Assembly: GCA_016297805.1 (NCBI GenBank)
Contig: JAEDFX010000064.1
Location: 1 to 13,547 of the forward strand
Length of the DNA stretch: 13,547 nt
From: Treponema sp.
GTDB taxonomy: Bacteria > Spirochaetota > Spirochaetia > Treponematales > Treponemataceae
Direction: 5' to 3'
Numbering within the stretch: position 1 is the stretch's first letter; each line of letters opens with the position of its first letter. The notes beneath the pieces are model-generated. The model did not search any database, was not told where the DNA came from, and worked only from the letters and a program-made list of their open reading frames with translations. The translations under genes and the position numbers were made by a program. Positions 7,172 through 13,547 of this stretch are shown here, piece after piece.

Positions 7172-9199
7172 TTAGTTTTCCTTTTTCGCTATTTTCTGAT
7201 TAAAATTACTGATTCGATTTTCTACCCATACTGAGTCGTAGCTTTTTTCTGTTTTTTCCAGGTTTTCCCCTTCCACATGAGGCACCAGATAAATAACCAT
7301 TTGTGTAGTTTCCTTTATTTTGTTTTTGGATTTGAACAGATTTCCCAATAAGGGGATTTTTGAAATAACCGGAACTCTTTTTGTCTGGTTCGAATCAGCA
7401 TTCTGAATAAGTCCGCTTAAAATTACAGGTTCTCCACTTTTACCACATACCTCAGTGGTTACTATTTTTTCTGATGTTGGAGGAGGATTCCCTGTAGAAG
7501 CACTGGTATCTGTTCCTTGTCTTGATACAGATGCAGTAACTGAGCTAGTTATCATCCCATTACCACTGACCCAGCCAATCACATCCAGCTTAATACCCGA
7601 ACTTATTTCTCTGGTTACCCCGGAATATATAGGAACTCCAGTTTCTGGATTTACATTGTTATCCCTGTATCTATAGGTGTTAGTATTTTTAAAGTTGATT
7701 TGTTTCCCAGAAACTCCATGGAGGGTTGTATCTGCAAAAACTTTGGTTTTGTTCTCTTCAATTGAAGCCTGCAAATCCGCCGCAAATTCCAATCCAAAAG
7801 AAGTCAGAACATTTAGATTAAAGTTCATGACAGATCCCAGCATTGCCGAAGCAGAGTTTCTGTCTCCCATTTTTATTTTTCCTGCAGAGAAAGCTGAAGA
7901 CCAGGTATTCTGACTACTCTCGTCATATTGAAGAATCAATAAATCATAACTGAGTCTTTTAGCAGGAACATCACAAATTTGTATCTGTTCTATAAGATTT
8001 TTGTAGGCACTATCAGTTCCCTTGAAATAAAGGTTAACATTTTCATCTGCCAGATAAAGATTTGCTTTATCCACCCCAGGGGGAAGATGATTCAAAAAAT
8101 CTGAAGGTTTTATATATTTCAACTGAACAAGATAGGTTTGCTGTTTTATGTCAGCTTCACCAATTAATTCATTTATTAATGCAGATTCTTTATCACTGGC
8201 ATAACAAATAAAAGTATTTTCATCTGGCAGGGTAATTGTTTCTAATTTACCGACTCTTTTTGCCAAAAGAGGGAAAAAATCCTGGGCCTTTGTATACTTA
8301 AGGTAGAATTTTCTCCAGCTTCTCACTCCAGAAATAAGTTCATTTTTTATATTCCCGTTTGAAAAGATGTAGATAAGGTCATCATCAAAAACAAATGAAC
8401 AACCGGCCTGTGAGCACAATTTTGCAAGACAGTCAATAAAATCTTTGCCGTTAAAAACCGACCTCTGCAATCTTGTTTCTCCGCCACTCAGCAGACAGAA
8501 GTTTTTGTATTTACCATCTGTAGCAGTAAATAATTTTTCAACAGCATCAGAAAATCTGCAATCTCTAACATCAACCAAAAAGCCCTGATTCTGATTTTCA
8601 ATTTTTATAAACCCTTCAATAGAATCAATTTTTCGCATTTCCGAACTTTTCGCAAAATGAAAACCTGTTTCTGTTTTTTTTACGTCATAATTTCCAAAAC
8701 GCTTTCCAAGACTTTCCATTAGAGCAGCCTCAGTAACATCCTTAAAATGAACTGATAATTTCTGTACCGGCAAACTATCAAAAGTCAGAATAGAATCTAT
8801 CCCACTAGATATCTTTTCCAAAATCTGATTAGGCTGCAAATCATATGCATCCACAGAATACAAATTATTCTGTTTTTTCATAGAAAATCGGCTTACTACC
8901 CAAACTTCTCCTTTTTCTACATAGAGACGATTTCCATTTAGAAAAGCTTCAAAGGCCGCAGAAAAATCCTTCCCCGCAAATTTCAAATCTCCCTTACCGC
9001 TGACTGTATCGTCTGCTACAATTGAAATTCCACTATCAAGACTAACTGCATAAACAATATCTTTCAGTTCGCAATCCGAAAAATCCCAGCTGTAATAATG
9101 GTTCTGCGCAACCGCAAAATAGCAAAAACAAAATAACAAGCCAAGAATAATCAAAATACGCTTTGACAACCTAGCCGAATAAAAAATCATCTTTCCCAA
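7172..9199 (-). CDS. gspD: Type II secretion secretin GspD
   Basis: The outer-membrane channel of the system. Seen: a basic N-terminus and signal peptide ending near YFAVA|QNHYY. N-domains follow, then a secretin core with the C-terminal signature VPVISKIPLLGNLF and TTQMVIYLVPHVE. The N-terminal part shows three successive N0/STN-like units, then two KH-like N-domains (FYLKYTKAQDFFPLLAKRV and YLVQLKYIKPSDFLNHLPPGV). The reading frame is open upstream to a TTG at 9250. I chose the TTG at 9199 because AGGAGG (9209-9214) lies nine bases before it; the ATG at 9190 is the alternative, lacking good spacing. Product ~675 aa, in the normal size range. There is no pilotin gene nearby that I recognise, and the C-terminal S-domain is short. 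It is the first gene of the operon, divergent from corA. Confidence 0.94.
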   Translation of the reverse strand: MGKMIFYSARLSKRILIILGLLFCFCYFAVAQNHYYSWDFSDCELKDIVYAVSLDSGISIVADDTVSGKGDLKFAGKDFSAAFEAFLNGNRLYVEKGEVWVVSRFSMKKQNNLYSVDAYDLQPNQILEKISSGIDSILTFDSLPVQKLSVHFKDVTEAALMESLGKRFGNYDVKKTETGFHFAKSSEMRKIDSIEGFIKIENQNQGFLVDVRDCRFSDAVEKLFTATDGKYKNFCLLSGGETRLQRSVFNGKDFIDCLAKLCSQAGCSFVFDDDLIYIFSNGNIKNELISGVRSWRKFYLKYTKAQDFFPLLAKRVGKLETITLPDENTFICYASDKESALINELIGEADIKQQTYLVQLKYIKPSDFLNHLPPGVDKANLYLADENVNLYFKGTDSAYKNLIEQIQICDVPAKRLSYDLLILQYDESSQNTWSSAFSAGKIKMGDRNSASAMLGSVMNFNLNVLTSFGLEFAADLQASIEENKTKVFADTTLHGVSGKQINFKNTNTYRYRDNNVNPETGVPIYSGVTREISSGIKLDVIGWVSGNGMITSSVTASVSRQGTDTSASTGNPPPTSEKIVTTEVCGKSGEPVILSGLIQNADSNQTKRVPVISKIPLLGNLFKSKNKIKETTQMVIYLVPHVEGENLEKTEKSYDSVWVENRISNFNQKIAKKEN

Positions 9200-9208
9200 G
9201 AATTTTTT

Positions 9209-9214
9209 CCTCCT
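9209..9214 (-). promoter_or_regulatory. Shine-Dalgarno for gspD
   Basis: AGGAGG on the minus strand, nine bases before TTG 9199 and 18 before ATG 9190. The spacing favours the TTG, the codon type favours the ATG, so the exact start stays open. Confidence 0.5.
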
Positions 9215-9313
9215 GCTATAGTTATTGCCGCAATTTACGTTTTTTACCAAAATTCAGGAAAAATTTTAAAAAAAATTTACTTTTTTTTTCTTCCACCTTT
9301 TTTAAGAATTCAT

Positions 9314-9319
9314 TACAAT
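9314..9319 (+). promoter_or_regulatory. Possible -10 element of the corA promoter
   Basis: TACAAT (one mismatch to TATAAT) about 30 bases before the leader ORF. No good -35 is seen at the expected distance (TTCCAC at 9291-9296 is poor). Low confidence. On the opposite strand I see no convincing -35/-10 pair for gspD, only A+T-rich DNA. Confidence 0.25.
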
Positions 9320-9335
9320 AAAGGCATCAATTTAC

Positions 9336-9487
9336 AGGAGGCACCTATCTATGGACGGCGGGTCGAGTTATCCCATATATTCATTAATCACAAAAATGCC
9401 TCTTGATTCAGTTTTTTAAAATCACTTACATCAAAATCAGAGGCCTCATAATCTATTTTTAATTTCTATATTTAACGAGGCATTACC
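9336..9487 (+). promoter_or_regulatory. corA leader with mutually exclusive pairings
   Basis: Segment A (9395-9408, AATGCCTCTTGATT) lies in the leader ORF. It can form a 10-bp stem with one bulged base with segment B (9435-9444, AATCAGAGGC). It can instead pair over 8 bp with segment C (9477-9484, GAGGCATT), which contains the corA SD (GAGG). The 3' half of the palindrome around B (GGCCTC, 9442-9447) can also pair with C over 5 bp. The same GAGGCA hexamer occurs at both SD sites (9338-9343 and 9477-9482) and is complementary to TGCCTC in A (9397-9402). This is the layout of a translational switch; pairing is read by eye, without energies. Confidence 0.45.
9351..9419 (+). CDS. Putative 22-codon leader peptide upstream of corA
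   Basis: An ATG-started open frame encoding MDGGSSYPIYSLITK followed by MPLDSVF and TAA. AGGAGG (9336-9341) stands nine bases before the ATG, a stronger ribosome-binding site than the one of corA itself. The stop lies 68 bases before the corA start. A short translated ORF (corL) is known in the corA leader of Salmonella, where its translation controls Rho-dependent termination; homology with that peptide is not claimed. Against it: a short ORF can occur by chance, and the segment GACGGCGGGTCGAG could instead be part of a structured RNA. No other function recognised. Confidence 0.4.
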   Translation: MDGGSSYPIYSLITKMPLDSVF

Positions 9488-10537
9488 ATGATTACATACT
9501 GGCAGCAGGTTGATGGCCAATTCACAAAAACAAAAAAAGATGCAGTAAATACATCTCTCCCTTTATGGGTAGATGCAAGAAATGTTACAAGAGATGAAAC
9601 TACAGAACTTCAGGAAACATATCAGCTGGAACAAGACCACATCCTTGATATTCTGGACCCAGATGAGCTTTCTCGAATAGAGGATGGTGATTCAGGTTAT
9701 ATTCTTACAATTGTCCGTGTACCTGTTTACGACCCTGCAGCAGAAACTCCTTATTTTACAGTACCTGTTGGTATTATTGTAAAAGGTAAAACAATCATTA
9801 CGCTATGCTGGACAGACAGTGAAGTTTTAAAAGATTTTGGTGCAAACCGCATTCGTAACGTAAGACTTAATGACTTCCCATCTTTTATTGTTCACATTAT
9901 GAACAGAGCAAATCTGAACTTTTTGCGTTACCTTAAGGAAATCAACAGACGTTCTACCAGCATTCAAAATGAAATGAGACTTGAGATTGAAAATCAGGAA
10001 ATCTTACAGATGTTAGGCCTTGAAAAATCTCTGGTATACTTTACAACATCTCTAAAGAGTAATTCTCTTCTTCTTCAGAAAATGAAAAGTACAAAGCTCA
10101 TTAAGTTTGATGAAGATGATTTGGATTTTGTAGAAGGAGTTGCCATAGATAACCGTCAGGCAATTGAGATGGCTGACACATATTCCAACATTCTTTTTGG
10201 TGTTATGGATGCTTTCTCTTCCGTTACATCCAACAACCTGAACGTAGTTATGAAAAAGCTTGCTATTATCAACCTTGTTATGATGGCCCCAACTTTTGTA
10301 ACAAGTTTCTTTGGTATGAACTTTAAACTCCCATTTGAAACTTTACCAGGTTACGTACCTGTAACTGTTGCAACAATTATCTGTATTGTCTCTGTTGGAA
10401 TCAGCTGGGTATTACTGAACATAAATCGGGAAACAATGAAAATTGCCCGGAAAGCAAAAAAAATGAACCGTAAACAAAAGGCAAAAGTAAAGGCTGAGAC
10501 TAAAAAACTTAAAAAACAGGAAAAGAAACTAAAATAA
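9488..10537 (+). CDS. corA: CorA-family magnesium/cobalt channel
   Basis: An inner-membrane pentameric divalent-cation channel. Seen: a large N-terminal cytoplasmic domain (about 1-245) containing helices like RRSTSIQNEMRLEIENQEIL, then TM1 (about 255-274), the selectivity signature GMN at 276-278 in SFFGMNFKLPF, TM2 (about 288-311) and a Lys-rich cytoplasmic tail (about 316-349). The usual MP-E/D after GMN is replaced by FKLPFE, a mild variation. The length of 349 aa is normal. The ATG has GAGG seven bases upstream. The gene stands alone on the plus strand; it diverges from gspD and ends 7 bases from the end of the convergent SUMF1 gene. Leader features suggest post-transcriptional control. 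Transport of Mg2+, Co2+ or possibly Ni2+ follows from the family; specificity cannot be read here. Confidence 0.95.
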   Translation: MITYWQQVDGQFTKTKKDAVNTSLPLWVDARNVTRDETTELQETYQLEQDHILDILDPDELSRIEDGDSGYILTIVRVPVYDPAAETPYFTVPVGIIVKGKTIITLCWTDSEVLKDFGANRIRNVRLNDFPSFIVHIMNRANLNFLRYLKEINRRSTSIQNEMRLEIENQEILQMLGLEKSLVYFTTSLKSNSLLLQKMKSTKLIKFDEDDLDFVEGVAIDNRQAIEMADTYSNILFGVMDAFSSVTSNNLNVVMKKLAIINLVMMAPTFVTSFFGMNFKLPFETLPGYVPVTVATIICIVSVGISWVLLNINRETMKIARKAKKMNRKQKAKVKAETKKLKKQEKKLK

Positions 10538-10544
10538 AATGATG

Positions 10545-11495
10545 CTATTGCGCACTACATGCAAAACGAAAGCCCATGTAGTTGTAGCATTCATTTGGAT
10601 CAAAGCTGTAGCGGTCACCTGCATACATAAACATAGTGTATGCCGACCAGCTTCCGCCACGGCTTACCCGTTCAAATCCAACAGGAGCTCCGTATATATT
10701 TTCAGAAGTATAATCTTCGAACCAGTCCCAGCAGAATTCCAGTACATTTCCACTCATATCATAAATTCCTGCAGAATTACTGTTTCCAGAAGCTGGATAC
10801 GCTATTTCTTCAGGATCAAAAGGGAGTCCTGCAGTTCCTACAATTCTTGTTGCACCAGCATTCTCAAAGCTCCAGGCATACAAAAGTCCTTCTTCCGGGT
10901 CTGTAGAAACCTGTCCGCTAACTGTATCACCACGCTGGAATCCTAATTTTGTACGACGAGCCGCATATTCCCATTCAGCTTCAGAAGGCAGACGATACCC
11001 ATCTGCATTCCAGTCGCATTCACACAAATCACAGGCAGCAGTATCACTGGAATCTCTCAGAACTTCACCATTGTAGGTATAGCATGGAGTTTTGCCTCGA
11101 ATCTCACTTAAACCATTGCACCATACAATAGCATCATACCAGCTTATCATTGTTACAGGCTGAACCTTATTTTCATCAGTTGGTACAGCACCACGTTTTC
11201 CCTGTGAACCGCCCTGACCAGGATTCTGGAAATAATAACCCAGTTTTTCTGCACGATTTTTCACTGTGTACCAGAGGGAATAAGTTGTTTCGAATTTATT
11301 AATTGAAAAAGGATTGAGGGAACGTTCTGCAGTGTAAGCCTGAGTATCTTCCCCAATCGTAAAATCAAGATTATTTTTAAAAGTAACTAAACTGATATGA
11401 GAAAAAGAAGCTTGTGCAAAAAGACCTGCAGTAAACAAAGTCAAAACTGAGAAAACTACAAAAACTTTCTTCAAACTCCTCAAAACAACCCTCAT
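10545..11495 (-). CDS. Exported SUMF1/formylglycine-enzyme-fold protein, catalytic Cys absent
   Basis: A 316-aa protein with a signal peptide (hydrophobic 11-26, cleavage near LFAQA|S) and a full SUMF1 (C-type-lectin-like) domain: PVTMISWYDAIVWCNGLSE (113-131), RLPSEAEWEYAAR (168-180), GIYDMSGNVLEFCWDW (243-258), RGGSW (279-283) and a terminal GFRFA (308-312). Such domains are frequent in treponemes. In true formylglycine-generating enzymes two copper-binding cysteines lie just after RGGSW. Here that stretch reads SAYTMFMYAGDRY and has none, so sulfatase activation is unlikely; binding or structural roles are more plausible. The ATG at 11495 lacks a visible SD. The metallophosphoesterase gene ends 48 bases upstream, so read-through from hisC is possible. 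Confidence 0.88.
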   Translation of the reverse strand: MRVVLRSLKKVFVVFSVLTLFTAGLFAQASFSHISLVTFKNNLDFTIGEDTQAYTAERSLNPFSINKFETTYSLWYTVKNRAEKLGYYFQNPGQGGSQGKRGAVPTDENKVQPVTMISWYDAIVWCNGLSEIRGKTPCYTYNGEVLRDSSDTAACDLCECDWNADGYRLPSEAEWEYAARRTKLGFQRGDTVSGQVSTDPEEGLLYAWSFENAGATRIVGTAGLPFDPEEIAYPASGNSNSAGIYDMSGNVLEFCWDWFEDYTSENIYGAPVGFERVSRGGSWSAYTMFMYAGDRYSFDPNECYNYMGFRFACSAQ

Positions 11496-11543
11496 AATAA
11501 TTTATTCTGACATTTTACAACATTTTGTATAATTAGACCACCC

Positions 11544-12236
11544 TTAAAGGCTGCACAATTCAGAAGAAACTACTTTCCAGCCATCACCTGATTTTTCTAC
11601 GTCCAACCAGACGTATGTACCTTTTTCTCCAAGACTTCCAGGATTAATTACCACTGTTTCACCAATTTTTTCAATTCCTGTTCCTTCGTGAATATGTCCA
11701 CACACAACTGCCAATGGCTGATTTTCTTTAATAAAATCTGTGAACTTCTGACTTCCAGCATGATGTTCACCGTCAAAAGAATCAAGTTTATCTGCTACTG
11801 GAGGATTATGACTTACAAGAATCAAACTGTTCCAGAGAGATTTATCACCTGTCTGTTCTACAGAGTTTATAACAATATCAAAATCAGCAAGGATTTCATC
11901 TTCCTCACGTTCAAATTCTGTTTTACCTGTAAATTTTGTTCCGCCACCAGCACCAGCAAAACCTAAACCTTCATGGAAAACCAATGCTTTTTCTACATTT
12001 ACATCCTGATTATCAAGATCTTCAAGAAAATCTTCATTATCACAGTTTCCAAGAACAGCAAAAATACTTTCGTGTTTGGAACAAAGCTTTTCCAAAGCAT
12101 CTTTTCCTGTTTCTGGCTTAAAGCATTCTGCAAAGTCACCGGCAAAAACTACTGCATCAGCAGACTTGAACTGTTCATCCATTTTGTCTAAAACATCGTT
12201 ATGTGCGTGTAAATCTGATATAACTAATAATTTCAT
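11544..12236 (-). CDS. YfcE/calcineurin-like metallophosphoesterase
   Basis: A 230-aa cytoplasmic phosphoesterase with the complete metal-site set: SDLHAH (D8, H10), GDF (D34), GNCDN (N64), SHNPP (H143) and GHIHEG (H181, H183). The short size and the ending INPGSLGEKGTYVWLDV are typical of the YfcE/MJ0936 type of small phosphodiesterases. The physiological substrate is unknown. The ATG at 12236 has AAGGAAA seven bases upstream and follows the hisC stop by 10 bases, so the two are cotranscribed; a functional link with histidine synthesis is not implied. No signal peptide is seen. Confidence 0.92.
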   Translation of the reverse strand: MKLLVISDLHAHNDVLDKMDEQFKSADAVVFAGDFAECFKPETGKDALEKLCSKHESIFAVLGNCDNEDFLEDLDNQDVNVEKALVFHEGLGFAGAGGGTKFTGKTEFEREEDEILADFDIVINSVEQTGDKSLWNSLILVSHNPPVADKLDSFDGEHHAGSQKFTDFIKENQPLAVVCGHIHEGTGIEKIGETVVINPGSLGEKGTYVWLDVEKSGDGWKVVSSELCSL

Positions 12237-12246
12237 AAATATTTCC

Positions 12247-13416
12247 TTATTTCTTCAATATCTTCAAAAAAGCCTTCTTCAGCTCTTCCATCTGTTCTTT
12301 TGTACCGATTGTGATGCGTACAAATTCTTCAATTCCTGGAGTTGAAAAGTGACGAATTAATAAGCCTTCTGCTTTAATTCCCTTATACAACTCATCACCA
12401 CCAATATTTGGATGTTTTGCAAAAAGGAAGTTTGTTTCACTTGGAATTACATAAAAACCATTTTCTTTAAGGAAGCTGTAGAAATCATCACGAACCTCTG
12501 CAACCTTCTTAGAGGTTTCTACATAATATGCCACATCATGGCAGGCAGCAGTTCCACTTACCTGAGCTACAGCATCAATTGGGAAGTGATTTACGCTGTT
12601 TTTTACAGTTGTAACAATATTTACCAGCTCCGGATTAGCAACAATGTAACCAAGTCGCTGACCAGCCCCGCACAAGCTCTTAGAGAAAGTACGAACAATT
12701 ACAAGGTTTTTGAATTCTGCCAGCAAAGGAATACAAGATTCCCCACCAAAATCAACATAAGCTTCATCAACAATGAAGATTTCATCTGGACTAGCTTTTT
12801 TAATCATCTGGCGAACTTCTTCACGCTTCAATCCAATTCCAGTAGGAGCATTTGGATTTGCAAAAATAATTCCACCTTGATTTGCAGCCGCACGCTTAAG
12901 CATTTCATCAGTATCAAGACTCCAGTCAGACCTCAAAGGAACGTTATCCATTGGAATATTATAGAAGCCTGCATAAACGGGATAGAAACTATATGTAAAC
13001 TCAGGCATTACAAACTTTCTCCCTGAGTCAAAGAATGCATAGAATACAAAAGAAAGAACTTCATCAGAACCGTTACCGCTATAAATCATATCTGGAGTTA
13101 CAGTAAACGGAATTTTATCTTCAGGGGCTGGAGTAACTTTTCCTCCATCAACCTTAGCACGACACAAAACTCCGCCGCTCTGATTCAACATATCAGCAAT
13201 TGCAGCATGAAGCTCAAGAGAATCAGGATCAGGATACAATCCTAATTTTTCTGGATGAGCCTGAACAAAGTCTACCACAGCTTTTGTTACTGCAGGACTT
13301 GGAGCATAAGGATTTTCATTTGCGTTCAATTTAATATAGTCACGATCTTTAGGCTGTTCACCCGGAACGTACGGATGAAGATTTTTCATACGATTAGAAG
13401 TTATCATAGTTACCAT
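12247..13416 (-). CDS. hisC: Histidinol-phosphate aminotransferase
   Basis: A class I/II PLP-dependent aminotransferase converting imidazole-acetol phosphate and glutamate to histidinol phosphate. Seen: NANENPYAPSP (31-41), YSGNGSDEV (112-120), FANPNAPTG (185-193, Asn187), IVDEAYVDFGG (215-225) and the PLP lysine K246 in TFSKSLCGAGQRLGY. Arg254 and a C-terminal FVRITIG (substrate-carboxylate Arg) are present. It is 389 aa, slightly long because of an insert at about 82-105 (GVLCRAKVDGGKVTPAPEDK). The ATG at 13416 has no clear SD; the ATG at 13407 is an alternative start, giving MITSNRMKNL. No other his genes are in the window, so it may be a scattered pathway gene or, less likely, a broader aromatic aminotransferase. 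Confidence 0.93.
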   Translation of the reverse strand: MVTMITSNRMKNLHPYVPGEQPKDRDYIKLNANENPYAPSPAVTKAVVDFVQAHPEKLGLYPDPDSLELHAAIADMLNQSGGVLCRAKVDGGKVTPAPEDKIPFTVTPDMIYSGNGSDEVLSFVFYAFFDSGRKFVMPEFTYSFYPVYAGFYNIPMDNVPLRSDWSLDTDEMLKRAAANQGGIIFANPNAPTGIGLKREEVRQMIKKASPDEIFIVDEAYVDFGGESCIPLLAEFKNLVIVRTFSKSLCGAGQRLGYIVANPELVNIVTTVKNSVNHFPIDAVAQVSGTAACHDVAYYVETSKKVAEVRDDFYSFLKENGFYVIPSETNFLFAKHPNIGGDELYKGIKAEGLLIRHFSTPGIEEFVRITIGTKEQMEELKKAFLKILKK

Positions 13417-13439
13417 TTTATTCTTTTATGGGGTGAATT

Positions 13440-13547
13440 TCAATAAAGTAATAGTTTATGAAATACGGGAAGGAAGCCAGGCACTGACAAAAACACTCGC
13501 AGGGCGGAATGATAGTTTCCATACCGACCTGCGCGTGTAGCGACGCT
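13440..13547 (-). other. End of an unrecognised minus-strand reading frame at the window edge
   Basis: From the right edge a frame is open for 35 codons (containing GRYGNYHSALRVFLSVPGF) to a TGA at 13440-13442, just before hisC. The DNA from about 13461 on is clearly more G+C-rich than the rest of the window. It may be the C-terminus of a real upstream gene or a non-coding or repeated segment. No family recognised. Confidence 0.3.

Noticed and set aside
9398..9460. A:B stem of the corA leader as a simple intrinsic terminator
   Set aside because: The loop is 26 bases and the T-rich stretch starts about eight bases after the stem, so a classical terminator is unlikely; the overlap with the SD-complementary segments fits a switch better.
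9331..9487. M-box (ykoK) magnesium riboswitch before corA
   Set aside because: A short resemblance around AGGAGGCACCTAT is seen, but the later conserved M-box core segments are not found.
10554..10582. Inverted repeat ACTACATG/CATGTAGT at the convergent ends of corA and the SUMF1 gene, as a terminator
   Set aside because: It lies within the SUMF1 coding end (the conserved YNYMGFR codons), has a 13-base loop, and neither strand has a proper U-run directly after it.
10539..10946. 135-aa plus-strand open frame after corA
   Set aside because: Antisense shadow of the SUMF1 gene, Cys/Ser-rich random-looking translation.
12412..13026. 204-aa plus-strand open frame
   Set aside because: It lies antisense inside hisC, has no SD or recognisable domain, and hisC is unambiguous.

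Overview
The window looks like part of a spirochaete chromosome, most likely a Treponema. This is inferred from the low G+C content, spirochaete-style lipoprotein signal sequences, a formylglycine-enzyme-like (SUMF1) surface protein and the general character of the proteins. No rRNA or other marker gene is present to fix the species.

From about 9200 down to the left edge, everything runs on the minus strand in one tightly packed operon of at least ten genes, with overlaps or gaps of only a few bases. It opens with a compact type II secretion (T2SS)-like core: secretin gspD, ATPase gspE, inner-membrane platform gspF and major pseudopilin gspG. Three unrecognised membrane proteins follow (64, 113 and 396 aa), in the place where minor pseudopilins and the GspL/GspM-type platform proteins usually sit. 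Next come two small lipoproteins, a lipoprotein protease of the clostripain (C11) family, and the start of a Gly/Ser/Asn-rich exported protein cut by the window edge. The simplest reading is a reduced, diverged T2SS carrying its own envelope or secreted cargo. Several components are trimmed: GspE lacks the zinc tetracysteine subdomain, GspF lacks its usual N-terminal segment, and GspD seems to carry three N0-like domains.

Between gspD and the divergent corA lies a gap of about 290 bases. It probably holds promoters for both directions and a structured corA leader. The leader contains a 22-codon open reading frame with a strong Shine-Dalgarno (SD) sequence, plus complementary segments that could alternately hide or expose the corA ribosome-binding site.

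The right part is more ordinary. The CorA magnesium/cobalt channel gene (plus strand) converges on a minus-strand group: histidinol-phosphate aminotransferase (hisC), a YfcE-like metallophosphoesterase and an exported SUMF1-fold protein without catalytic cysteines. The last 90 or so bases are more G+C-rich and hold the end of an unrecognised minus-strand reading frame.
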